NCBI RefSeq assembly: GCF_020907985.1
Contig: NZ_JAJJPA010000003.1
Coordinates: forward strand, 1 to 64,000
Source: Kitasatospora humi
GTDB taxonomy: Bacteria; Actinomycetota; Actinomycetes; Streptomycetales; Streptomycetaceae
Reading direction: 5' to 3'
DNA: 64,000 nucleotides
Both the position numbers and the translations under genes were made by a program. Below are positions 18,790 through 26,559 of this stretch, piece by piece (positions within the stretch are counted from its first letter, which is position 1; each line of letters starts with the position of its first letter). A model generated the notes under the pieces. It saw only the letters and a list, made by a program, of their open reading frames with translations, was not told the origin of the DNA and made no database searches.

Positions 18790-20022
18790 ATGAACGCCTT
18801 CTCGATGGCGCTGAGCGAGGACCAGCAGGCCGTCCGCGACTGGCTGCACGGCTTCGCCCGGGACGTGATCCGCCCGGCCGCCGCCGAATGGGACGAGCGC
18901 GAGGAGACCCCCTGGCCGATCATCCAGGAGGCCGCCAAGGTGGGCATCTACTCGCTCGACTTCTACGCCCAGCAGTACTTCGACCCGTCCGGCGTCGGCA
19001 TCCCGATCGCCATGGAAGAGCTGTTCTGGGGCGACGCCGGCATCGGCCTCTCGATCGTCGGCACCACCCTGGCGGCCGTCGCCGTGCTGGCCAACGGCAC
19101 CGAGGAGCAGGTCGGCACCTGGGTCCCGCAGATGTTCGGCACGCCCGAGGACGTCAAGGTGGCCGCCTTCTGCTCCTCCGAGCCGGACGCCGGCTCCGAC
19201 GTCTCCGCGCTGCGCACCCGCGCGGTCTACGACGAGGCCACCGACGAGTGGGTGATCAACGGCACCAAGACCTGGGCCACCAACGGCGGCATCGCCAACG
19301 TGCACGTGGTGGTCGCCACCGTGGACCCGGAGCTCGGCGCCCGCGGCCAGGCCTCCTTCGTGGTGCCGCCGGGCACCAGGGGCCTCGCCCAGGGCCAGAA
19401 GTTCAAGAAGCACGGCATCCGCGCCTCGCACACCGCCGAGGTCGTCCTCGACGGCGTCCGCGTCCCCGGCCACTGCCTGCTCGGCGGCAAGGAGAAGCTG
19501 GACGAGCGGCTGGCCCGAGCCCGGGAGCGGGCGGCCGGCGGCGGCTCGTCCTCGCGCGGCAAGAACGCCGCCATGGCCACCTTCGAGGCCTCCCGCCCCG
19601 CCGTCGGCGCCCAGGCCATCGGGATCGCCCGGGCCGCGTACGAGGTGGCGCTCGACTACGCCAAGACCCGGGTGCAGTTCGGTCGCCCGATCATCGACAA
19701 CCAGGGCGTCGCCTTCACCCTGGCCGACATGCGCACCCGGATCGACGCGGCGCGGCTGCTGGTCTGGCGGGCCTCCTGGATGGCCGCCAACCAGCAGCCG
19801 TTCACCGCCGCCGAGGGCTCGATGTCCAAGCTCTACGCCGGCGAGACCGCCAAATGGGTGACCGCGCAGGCCATGCAGCTGCTCGGCGGCAACGGGTTCA
19901 CCCGCGAGTACCCGGTGGAGCGGATGCACCGGGACAGCGCGATCTACACGATCTTCGAGGGGACCAGCGAGATCCAGCGGCTGGTGATAGCGCGGAGCAT
20001 CTCGGGCGTGCCGATCCGCTGA
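18790..20022 (+). CDS. Acyl-CoA dehydrogenase
   Basis: A 410-residue FAD-dependent acyl-CoA dehydrogenase catalysing alpha,beta-desaturation of an acyl-CoA with electrons passed to ETF. Seen: FCSSEPDAGSDVSALRT (substrate/FAD-binding signature), TKTWATNGGIANVHVV, and the C-terminal LLGGNGFTREYPVERMHRDSAIYTIFEGTSEIQ. Between the second and third domains it has a roughly 20-residue polar insertion (around KEKLDERLARARERAAGGGSS, about residues 238-258) where most relatives have a short loop. ATG 18790 follows GAGGAG at 8 nt; the overlapping GTG 18781 would bury that site. Divergent from and probably regulated by the TetR gene. Chain-length specificity cannot be read. Confidence 0.93.
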   Translation: MNAFSMALSEDQQAVRDWLHGFARDVIRPAAAEWDEREETPWPIIQEAAKVGIYSLDFYAQQYFDPSGVGIPIAMEELFWGDAGIGLSIVGTTLAAVAVLANGTEEQVGTWVPQMFGTPEDVKVAAFCSSEPDAGSDVSALRTRAVYDEATDEWVINGTKTWATNGGIANVHVVVATVDPELGARGQASFVVPPGTRGLAQGQKFKKHGIRASHTAEVVLDGVRVPGHCLLGGKEKLDERLARARERAAGGGSSSRGKNAAMATFEASRPAVGAQAIGIARAAYEVALDYAKTRVQFGRPIIDNQGVAFTLADMRTRIDAARLLVWRASWMAANQQPFTAAEGSMSKLYAGETAKWVTAQAMQLLGGNGFTREYPVERMHRDSAIYTIFEGTSEIQRLVIARSISGVPIR

Positions 20023-20044
20023 TCCGGTGCGCGCGGTGCGCCGC

Positions 20045-20082
20045 GACCCGCCCTGGTGGGCAGCTGCCGCCAGGGCGGGGTC
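20045..20082. terminator. Bidirectional terminator
   Basis: Stem GACCCGCCCTGG (20045-20056) pairs with 20070-20082 with one bulged G. It sits between the convergent acyl-CoA dehydrogenase and DUF1918 genes. Confidence 0.75.
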
Positions 20083-20096
20083 GGGGGCCGCGGGTG

Positions 20097-20294
20097 CTAC
20101 TGCTCCTCGGCGCGGCGGCGTTCGATGGTGCAGTCGGGGCCGGGGTAGATCAGGCCCTCGTGGCCGTCGTTGAACCGGACCACGTACGGCGGCTCGCCGT
20201 TCTGCCCGTGCACCTCGGTGATCTCCCCCTGCTGCTCCTGCATGCCGATGGATCTGCTGTGGATGTGGATGCGGTCGCCAACGTCTGCGCGCAT
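20097..20294 (-). CDS. DUF1918 domain protein
   Basis: A 65-residue protein (MRADVGDRIHIHSRSIG ... PPYVVRFNDGHEGLIYPGPDC) that fits the small DUF1918 family, widespread in actinobacteria and predicted to fold as an SH3-like barrel. No function is established. ATG 20294 follows AAGGAG at 8 nt and gives the usual N-terminus; the frame is open to 20339. Confidence 0.85.
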   Translation of the reverse strand: MRADVGDRIHIHSRSIGMQEQQGEITEVHGQNGEPPYVVRFNDGHEGLIYPGPDCTIERRRAEEQ

Positions 20295-20389
20295 GTCCGG
20301 AAACTCCTTGCCTCGGGATCGGATTCCCTCTTCGGGCATCCCACCAGAGAGTCACTGGACTCACGTCTCACGTTACTCCGCCCGGCCCA

Positions 20390-20499
20390 GTCCGGGCCTG
20401 GGGAGCGGCGGCGGAAGCGCGGGTCAGAACGCGGGTTCGCGCACCGGTCCGGGCCTGGGGAGCGGAGGCGGAAGCGCGGGTCAGAACGCGGGCTCGCGG
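20390..20499. repeat. 57-bp tandem duplication of the 3' end of the enoyl-CoA hydratase gene
   Basis: The segment beginning GTCCGGGCCTGGGGAGCGG occurs at 20390 and again at 20447, about 50 of 53 positions alike. The right copy contains the last codons and stop of the enoyl-CoA hydratase gene (REPAF-stop); the left copy repeats this tail and its stop outside the gene. Confidence 0.85.
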
Positions 20500-21296
20500 C
20501 GCTCCAGGAAAGCCGCCAGCCCCTCGCGCACGTCCGGCGCCTCGCGCGAGCGGCGCTCCCAGGGCGCCAGCGCCGCCCTGGCCCCGGCCAGGCCGTCGGC
20601 CCCCAGCGCCGCCTTCGCCGCACCGATGGTCTGCGGCGAGCGGCGGGCCAGTAGCCGGGCGAACTCGAGCGCCCGCCCGTCCAACTCCGCCGCGGGATGC
20701 ACCTCGTCCAGCAGACCGAACCGCTCGGCCCGCGCCGCGTCCACCAACTCGCCGGAGAACAGCAGGTACTTGGCCCGGGCCACGCCGACCAGCTGGGCCA
20801 GCCGGACGGTCGGCACCGCCGGGTAGACGACGCCCAACTTCGCCGGGGTGATGCCGAGTCGGGCGTCCTCTGCGCCGAACCGCAGGTCGCAGGCGAGCGC
20901 CAGCTGGCAGCCGCCGCCCACACACGAGCCGTGCACCACGGCCAGCGTCGGATGCGGGAAGTCGGCCAGCGCCTGCTCCGCTTCGACATTGCGGGCGTGG
21001 TAGGCGTCAGCGGCGGCCGGATCCCCGTACGTGTCGGCGAGTTCGGCGATGTCCGCGCCGGCGCTGAAGGTCCGCGCGGCGCCGGTCACCAGCAGGGCGC
21101 GGAAGCCGGGGCGTCGGGCGAGCCCGGCCAGGACCTCGGGCAGCGCCTGCCACATCTGCAGGGTCACGGCGTTGCGGCGCTTCGGCCGGTCGAGCAGCAG
21201 CACGCCGACGCCGTCCTCGCCCTGGAAGGTCCGCAGGCCCGGGACCGGGCCGGGGAGTTCGGCACGATCAGCGGTCAGCGTCGTCTGGTCGGTCAT
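20481..21296 (-). CDS. Enoyl-CoA hydratase/isomerase family protein
   Basis: A 271-residue crotonase-fold protein acting on an acyl-CoA. The two oxyanion-hole segments are visible: AARTFSAGADIAEL near residues 75-88 and HGSCVGGGCQLALACDLRFG near 122-141. The usual acidic catalytic residues of true hydratases are not clear in the region after the second motif (ITPAKLGVVYPAVPTVRL), so isomerase or other crotonase chemistry is possible. ATG 21296 gives the normal family N-terminus; the frame is open to 21455. It is divergent from the Nudix gene. Its 3' end is part of a 57-bp tandem duplication. Confidence 0.88.
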   Translation of the reverse strand: MTDQTTLTADRAELPGPVPGLRTFQGEDGVGVLLLDRPKRRNAVTLQMWQALPEVLAGLARRPGFRALLVTGAARTFSAGADIAELADTYGDPAAADAYHARNVEAEQALADFPHPTLAVVHGSCVGGGCQLALACDLRFGAEDARLGITPAKLGVVYPAVPTVRLAQLVGVARAKYLLFSGELVDAARAERFGLLDEVHPAAELDGRALEFARLLARRSPQTIGAAKAALGADGLAGARAALAPWERRSREAPDVREGLAAFLERREPAF

Positions 21297-21409
21297 GGGC
21301 CTACTCTCCCAGGTCGCGGGTGCGGCACCGGCGGCGGGCACGGGTGCCCCGGCGGCGCCGTGGCAGTAGCGTCGGCGCGTCCGCAACACCATCCCTTCGG
21401 AGGAGCCCC

Positions 21410-21901
21410 ATGGATGAGGACCAGCTGCTGCCCCGCGAGGCCTGGCTCGCCTCACTGCCCCGCTCCTACACCGCCGCCGGCACCCTGCTGACCGACGAGG
21501 CCGGGCGGGTGCTGGTGGTCAAGCCCAACTACCGCCCCGGCTGGCAGCTCGTCGGCGGCGTCATCGACCTCGGTGAGGACGCCGCCCAGTGCGCCCGGCG
21601 CGAACTGCTGGAGGAGACCGGTCTGGACCGGACGGTCGGCGCCCTGCTGGTGGTCGCCTGGACCCACCCGTCCGAAGAACTCCCGCACCCCGCCGTGCAC
21701 TTCTTCTTCGACGCAGGCTCCGTGCCGGTCGGCACCGAGATCGCGCTGCAGGCCGCCGAGCTGGAGGAGTACCGCTGGGTTCCGCCGGCGGAGGCGTACG
21801 AGCTGCTCGGCCCGGCTCGCGAAGCCCGGCTGCGCGCCGCGCTGGCCGCACGGGAGGACGGTGTGGTGCGAGTGATCGCGGGCACGGTCTCCGGAATCTG
21901 A
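21410..21901 (+). CDS. Nudix hydrolase
   Basis: A 163-residue Nudix protein, hydrolysing a nucleoside-diphosphate-linked substrate. The Nudix box is complete near residues 46-68 (GGVIDLGEDAAQCARRELLEE, i.e. G-x5-E-x7-R-E-x2-E-E). The fold starts at YTAAGTLLTDEAGRVLVVKPNY. The substrate is unknown. ATG 21410 follows GGAGGAG at 4-5 nt; the open frame begins earlier at 21320. Confidence 0.92.
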   Translation: MDEDQLLPREAWLASLPRSYTAAGTLLTDEAGRVLVVKPNYRPGWQLVGGVIDLGEDAAQCARRELLEETGLDRTVGALLVVAWTHPSEELPHPAVHFFFDAGSVPVGTEIALQAAELEEYRWVPPAEAYELLGPAREARLRAALAAREDGVVRVIAGTVSGI

Positions 21902-22267
21902 GCCGCCGGCGGCACGGGCACCGTGGGCATGCGGAGGGTGAGGAACAACTGCGAGCAAACCGGACAACATTCACGGTAAGTGAGCGTGACAATTCTTCAG
22001 TTCCTTCGCATGCCCATCACACTCTTGACAGGATCTGACAGAGCCGGATGAATAGTCATCGCTCCGGATGACGAAGGAACTGCGCAGCGCCAACAACGCA
22101 GGTCGACGGCCTTCCGACGGGGCATCGGGACCGTGGAGGGGGCGGCCTCGGTGTCCCGCCGCAAGGCCGTGGGCCGCGGTTGCCGTTGCCCGTTTACAAC
22201 ACCACCGCTCATACGGTGGGATGACCGAAGATCAGAACCGGTCGGAAATGGACGACGGATGGTGGGC
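21902..22267. other. Intergenic region upstream of the phosphopantetheinyl transferase gene
   Basis: No convincing gene is seen in these 366 nt. The centre (21940-22070) is notably poorer in GC than its surroundings and contains the promoter candidate at 22025-22053. The remainder is an unexplained leader of about 200 nt. Confidence 0.5.
22025..22053 (+). promoter_or_regulatory. Candidate housekeeping promoter
   Basis: TTGACA at 22025-22030, then 17 nt, then ATGAAT (or TGAATA with an 18-nt spacer), in an AT-richer pocket. This is a good match to the streptomycete main sigma factor (HrdB) consensus and points towards the phosphopantetheinyl transferase gene. Confidence 0.5.
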
Positions 22268-22975
22268 ATGGGGGAGATCGAGGTCTGGCGCATCGCGGTG
22301 ACGCCGGCCAACAGCACGGCGGCCGAGTCCCTGGCGCCGCGGCTGCTCGACGCCGCCGAGCAGCGCAAGGCCGCCGCCTTCCGCCGCCCGGCCGACCAGG
22401 ACCTCTACCGGGTCGCCCACGTCGCGCTGCGCACCCTGCTCGCCGACCGCCTCCACCGCCCCGCCGCCGACCTGCTGTTCCGCCAGGCCGCCTGCCCCGG
22501 CTGCGGCGAGCCGCACGGCCGTCCCGAGGTGCTCTGCGACGAGCCGCTGGAGTTCTCCCTCTCGCACACCACCGGTCTCGCCCTGATCGCGCTGGCCCCG
22601 GTCACCGTGGGGTTGGACGTCGAGCAGCTCGCGGCCTTCGGCGCCGCCACGGCCACCGACATCGCGCGCCAGTTGCACCCGGCCGAGCAGACCGAACTCG
22701 CCGCCGTCGCCGCCGAACTGCGCCCGGCCGCCACCCTGCGCTGCTGGGTCCGCAAGGAGGCCTACCTCAAGGGCACCGGCATGGGACTCGGGGCCGGCGC
22801 AGGCGCCGACTACGTGGGCCTCGGCCCCGGCTACCCCCCCACCCCGGCCGGCCCGCCGCCCGGCTGGACCATCCAGGCCGTCCCGGTCCCCGAGGACTAC
22901 GACGCCGCGATCGCCCTGCGCACCGACGCTCCGGGCCCCCTGGACGTCACCGTTCGCGCCCTCACCCTCGGCTGA
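22268..22975 (+). CDS. 4'-phosphopantetheinyl transferase superfamily protein (Sfp type)
   Basis: A 235-residue Sfp-type transferase, which activates acyl- or peptidyl-carrier proteins with the phosphopantetheine arm of coenzyme A. Diagnostic segments are present: FSLSHTTGLALIAL, the magnesium site VGLDVEQL (GxDxE), and CWVRKEAYLKGTGMGL (WxxKEAxxK). A CPGCGEPHGRP segment in the middle is a feature of actinobacterial members. This type usually serves secondary-metabolite synthases. The start may be ATG 22268 or ATG 22259; neither has a clear ribosome binding site. Confidence 0.9.
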   Translation: MGEIEVWRIAVTPANSTAAESLAPRLLDAAEQRKAAAFRRPADQDLYRVAHVALRTLLADRLHRPAADLLFRQAACPGCGEPHGRPEVLCDEPLEFSLSHTTGLALIALAPVTVGLDVEQLAAFGAATATDIARQLHPAEQTELAAVAAELRPAATLRCWVRKEAYLKGTGMGLGAGAGADYVGLGPGYPPTPAGPPPGWTIQAVPVPEDYDAAIALRTDAPGPLDVTVRALTLG

Positions 22976-23146
22976 CCGCACAGGACGGCGGCCGGCTCCC
23001 GCGCGGTTGCCGCGGCCACCGAATGCCGTCATGCGTTCCACACTGGCGTACCTGCCGGCAGGGCCCACTCACGTACACCGGTCACCTGTTCGCTACCTTA
23101 TGCGCGGTCAAACCACCGACGGCCTCAGACGGAGACCCGCGCCACC

Positions 23147-24094
23147 ATGAACCCGACGCCCGCCCCCGAGGGCACCCAGTCCCCCGAGGCGCCGCCCGCC
23201 CCCAGCTGCTACCGGCATCCGCAGCACGAGTCCTACATCCGCTGCACCCGGTGCGAGCGCTACATCTGCCCGGACTGCATGCACGACGCACCGGTCGGCC
23301 ACCAGTGCCCCGAGTGCGTGCGGGCCGGCCACAAGGGCATGCGCGAGGCGCGCACGGTCTTCGGTGCTCGCTCGAACGCCGTTCCCGTCCTGACCTACGT
23401 CCTGATCGCGCTCAATGTGCTGGCGTACCTGCTGGAGTTGGCGCGGCCCACCACGGTCGAGCGCTTCGACAACCTGGGCCAGGGCGTGCTCGGCCCGGAC
23501 GGCATGGCTTACCGCCTCCAGGACCCCAGCACCCTGCCGCCCGGCTTCCACCTGGTCGGCATCGCGCACGGCGAGTGGTACCGCCTGCTCACCTCGGCCT
23601 TCCTCCACCAGCCCCAGGGTCAGGGTTCCTTCGGCATCCTGCACATCCTGCTGAACATGTACTCGCTGTGGCTGTTCGGCCGGGTCATGGAGGTACAGCT
23701 CGGCCGGGTGCGGTTCCTGGCGCTCTACCTGCTCTCCGCGGTCGGCGGTTCGGTGCTCGGCTACGTGATCTCCCCGACCGAGGCCGCCCTCGGCGCTTCC
23801 GGTGCGATCTTCGGACTGGTGGGCGCCTACTTCCTGATGACCCGCCGAATGCATTCCGACCCGCTGGGCGGTGGGCGCCAGCTCATCGGTTCGGTGGTCT
23901 GGCTGGTCGCCTCGGCCGGCATCACCTCCTGGCAAGGGCACCTCGGCGGCCTGCTCACCGGCCTGCTGCTGGGGACGGCCTTCGTCTTCGCCCCGCGCCG
24001 GGCACGGGCGGTCGTGCAGGTGGCGGCCGTGCTCGCGGTCGGCACACTGCTGGTGGTCGCCGTGCTGGCGCAGACCGCCGCCCTCACAGGCTGA
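23147..24094 (+). CDS. Rhomboid family intramembrane serine protease with N-terminal zinc finger
   Basis: A 315-residue membrane protein. Residues 17-60 form a B-box-like zinc-binding module (CYRHPQHESYIRCTRCERY then CPDC and CPEC), followed by about six or seven membrane helices. The rhomboid catalytic serine is in GASGAIFGLVGAYF near residue 213 and the catalytic histidine in WQGHLGGLLTG near 263; the conserved HILLNMYSLW in the second helix is also present. Rhomboids cut membrane-anchored substrates within the bilayer. The N-terminal zinc finger is common among actinobacterial rhomboids. ATG 23147. Substrate unknown; no obvious partner adjacent. Confidence 0.92.
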   Translation: MNPTPAPEGTQSPEAPPAPSCYRHPQHESYIRCTRCERYICPDCMHDAPVGHQCPECVRAGHKGMREARTVFGARSNAVPVLTYVLIALNVLAYLLELARPTTVERFDNLGQGVLGPDGMAYRLQDPSTLPPGFHLVGIAHGEWYRLLTSAFLHQPQGQGSFGILHILLNMYSLWLFGRVMEVQLGRVRFLALYLLSAVGGSVLGYVISPTEAALGASGAIFGLVGAYFLMTRRMHSDPLGGGRQLIGSVVWLVASAGITSWQGHLGGLLTGLLLGTAFVFAPRRARAVVQVAAVLAVGTLLVVAVLAQTAALTG

Positions 24095-24441
24095 CGACCC
24101 GGAGCCTGGACTCCTCGCCGTCCCACGTGTCGGTGCCTTCGCGCGGAGACGCTGCCCGACTACCTCCTCGGTCGCCAGGACCGGGGCACGGTGGTGTTCA
24201 CGGGTCGGGGCGAGGACGGATGGTGGCCTCGACCCGGTCGAGCGCGTCCCGGAGCGATGCCCCTGAGGGGGTGGAGCTCGTGCTCGAACGAGCCACCACG
24301 GGAACGGGTCGACCGGGGCGTGTCATCGCTGCCTGGAACGCTGGGCCGGGGTTGTGTGCCCTGGGCTGAAGCCAGGAGCACATACGAAGATGGGTCCAGG
24401 CACTTGGCGCATTGGCGCTGTGCGTGCTCTCCACGACGAAA
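24095..24441. other. Gene-free stretch between rhomboid gene and tRNA
   Basis: I see no protein or RNA gene here. Frames are short, have no family-like sequence and codon bias is weak, so this could be decayed sequence. Confidence 0.5.
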
Positions 24442-24469
24442 CCCTCTGACCTTTTCACAGGTCAGAGGG
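24442..24469 (-). terminator. Terminator of the tRNA-Arg gene
   Basis: A 10-bp perfect stem (CCCTCTGACC, 24442-24451, with 24460-24469) and an 8-nt loop, 6 nt past the 3' end of the tRNA. Confidence 0.85.
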
Positions 24470-24475
24470 CTCAGG

Positions 24476-24548
24476 CGCCCCCGGCAGGACTCGAACCTGC
24501 GGCCAAGTGCTTAGAAGGCACCTGCTCTATCCGCTGAGCTACGGGGGC
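24476..24548 (-). tRNA. tRNA-Arg (anticodon TCT)
   Basis: A complete 73-nt cloverleaf on the minus strand. The acceptor stem GCCCCCG (24548-24542) pairs with CGGGGGC (24483-24477); the anticodon loop reads CTTCTAA, giving TCT, which decodes AGA; the T-arm carries GGTTCGAGTCC. The 3' CCA is not encoded. AGA is a rare codon in such GC-rich genomes. tRNA genes like this are frequent phage/ICE attachment sites, but no integrase is seen beside it. Confidence 0.96.
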
Positions 24549-25165
24549 GGGCGGGCTTTGGGCGGAGCCTGTCGGGGTTCCTGCCTATTGCCTTGGGTGC
24601 GGGTGGGGGTGAGAAGCCCTTGCCCTGCCGGGACAGGATAAGGGCGTCCGCTGCCTTGCTCGGCTTTCCACGCGTGGAGTGGGTGTGTCGGCCTTGCGAT
24701 AGCGGTCTGATAATCGCAGGTGGATCCGACGAGTGCAGCGTTGGGACCGGGGTTGCCGCCGGACGTTGTGCAGTCGTTACGGCGATGTCTCCTCACCCGT
24801 TATGGACTAGCCGTGCCGGTAGCGGGGTGTGCCGGGAACGTGACCGATGAGTATCGGCGGAGTCTGCCGGGATATCGCTTCGTCAAGTCGGATGACATGG
24901 GCGGAGCTGGTGTAGGCCACTCGTTCAGGGGTGCGCCGACCAGGCCGTCCGACGCTGCGGCAGGTGCTTGTCATGAACGCACGGCGGGGTTTGTCCTGGG
25001 GTTGAGAAAATCATACTGCTATGGCTCAGCAAAGTTGTCCACAAGGTGGGGTTTTTCCACAGGCTTCAATTCCCATCGGCCGACTGCTCCAGGTCTGCGC
25101 GAGCATCGATAGCGACCGGGATTCCTCCGGGGCGTCGAGAAACGCGAGAAATGTGAGGGCCTGTG
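24549..25165. other. Gene-poor stretch between tRNA-Arg and ssb
   Basis: These 617 nt hold no convincing gene. An open frame at 24720-25112 (+) has neither a ribosome binding site nor family-like sequence and crosses the DnaA-box sites. Base composition is less extreme than in the surrounding genes. The last 160 nt presumably carry the ssb promoter. Confidence 0.5.
25035..25061 (+). promoter_or_regulatory. Pair of DnaA-box-like sites upstream of ssb
   Basis: TTGTCCACA at 25035-25043 matches the preferred Streptomyces DnaA box exactly, and TTTTCCACA at 25053-25061 differs at one position. They share orientation and lie 18 nt apart, 105-131 nt before the ssb start codon. Confidence 0.6.
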
Positions 25166-26134
25166 GTGAACGAGACCGTGGTCACGATGATTGGAAATGT
25201 CGCCTCGCCGGTGCAGTACGGGCAGACGGCGGGGGGCATCCCGATGGCGAACTTCCGTTTGGCCTCGACCGAGCGGCGCTACGACCGGGGGCGTGCCGAG
25301 TGGGTGGACGGGGACACGCTCTGGGTCACGGTGTTGGCCTGGCGTGGGCTCGCGTCGAATGTCGTCAGCTCGCTGGGCAAGGGCGATCCTGTGGTGGTGA
25401 GCGGGCGGTTGAGGGTGCGTGAATGGGAGGACGAGGGCAAGCGGCGGTCGGTGGTTGAGATCGACGCTCGGGCGATCGGGCACGATCTGGGGCGCGGCAC
25501 CTCTGCGTTCCGCCCGTCGGTTCGCGGGCGTTCCGAGGTGGCCGGTGTCCAGTCGGCCGGCGAGGCGGTGCCCGAGTGGATCACGCAGGCGGTGCGGGAG
25601 CGGCGAGCCCACGGCGGGCAGGCTTCGCTGGCCGGCGCGGTGGGTGAGCAGGTGGCCGCAGAATCGGTCGGCTGGGCCGGGGTGATCAGTCAAGGAGCCG
25701 TGGCGACGGGGCATGCGCGGGCGGGTGGGTCGTCAGGGGGTGGGACGACGGCGGACGAGTGGGCGGTCGAGCCGTCGTCACCGGTGGCGCGTCGGCGGCG
25801 ATCGGATCCCGCGCTGGAGCATGAGCCGGCGGATGTGGGGCAGCGGCAGGCGGAGAGGGAGATGCTGCCGGGGCTGGTCGGCGATCCGGCGGCGGTAGGG
25901 CCTCAGGTGGCCGATGGGGCTCCGGCCAGAAGGCGACGAGTGGGGGAGCCGGTGAGTGCTGCGGCCGATACTGCTCCCGAGGAGGACGGGGTGCTCGAAG
26001 CCGCGGCGACCGGAGTGGCAGCGCGGGGGATGCGTGGTGGCCGGCTTGCCCGGAGCGGCCGCGGAGGCCGGGCGGGTGTTCTCGCCGGGGTGGGTGGAGC
26101 TCCGGCGTCCGAGGAGGAGGCCCTGCGGGCGTGA
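25166..26134 (+). CDS. ssbB: Single-stranded DNA-binding protein with long C-terminal extension (SsbB-like)
   Basis: A 322-residue protein. Residues 1-115 are an SSB OB-fold (NETVVTMIGNVASPVQYGQT ... DTLWVTVLAWRGLASNVVSSLGKGDPVVVSGRL). The N-terminus resembles SsbB, the second SSB of streptomycetes, reported to act in chromosome segregation during sporulation. From about residue 120 on there is a 200-residue low-complexity tail rich in alanine, glycine, arginine and glutamate, with no acidic DDDxPF tip, so it lacks the usual partner-binding hook of SsbA. Typical SsbB is only about 150-200 residues. Start: of tandem GTG codons at 25163 and 25166, the second has GAGGG at 6 nt. Whether the whole tail is translated is uncertain. 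Confidence 0.85.
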   Translation: MNETVVTMIGNVASPVQYGQTAGGIPMANFRLASTERRYDRGRAEWVDGDTLWVTVLAWRGLASNVVSSLGKGDPVVVSGRLRVREWEDEGKRRSVVEIDARAIGHDLGRGTSAFRPSVRGRSEVAGVQSAGEAVPEWITQAVRERRAHGGQASLAGAVGEQVAAESVGWAGVISQGAVATGHARAGGSSGGGTTADEWAVEPSSPVARRRRSDPALEHEPADVGQRQAEREMLPGLVGDPAAVGPQVADGAPARRRRVGEPVSAAADTAPEEDGVLEAAATGVAARGMRGGRLARSGRGGRAGVLAGVGGAPASEEEALRA

Positions 26135-26559
26135 AAGGTGAATGATGAACGATCCGTCAGGCGGTTTGGTGAATACGGGTAGTAGTCGGCCGCAGTCGAA
26201 CTGACATAGCCTCATGAACTCGCCGTAGCGGGGTGGGTCCGCTCGGTGAGCGGGTCCTTGAGTGTCCTTTGAGCTTTTGGCGGCAGTTGCCCTCCTGGGG
26301 GCTGCAATCTGTCGAAGCAATGGGCCGGCAGAAGTCGATAAAGTGATGAGTATCTGACTGGCGCTTCGTCAAGATGCTGACTGCACCTGTTCCTTGATAA
26401 CAATTCCGATACGGAAGCGGTTTTGGTGGATCCTTTGGTTTGACCGCTGGTGGGGGTCAATAGGATGCGTCTCGTTCAACACGATGTGTCGGCGCACAGG
26501 GAGCGCGGCACTGTGAGGCGAGTCGCCCAAGGGGCCGACTCTGCCCAGAGGGGTCTTTC
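26135..26559. promoter_or_regulatory. Promoter/leader region of the thioester-domain protein gene
   Basis: No gene is seen in these 425 nt, which are clearly AT-richer than their surroundings. Just before the start codon a hairpin GAGTCG-N10-CGACTC lies at 26520-26541, 5 nt ahead of the AGAGGGG ribosome binding site (26547-26553), so it could affect translation initiation. Confidence 0.5.

Noticed and set aside
24720-25112. A 130-codon gene between the tRNA and ssb
   Set aside because: No ribosome binding site, no recognisable family sequence, and it covers the DnaA-box sites.
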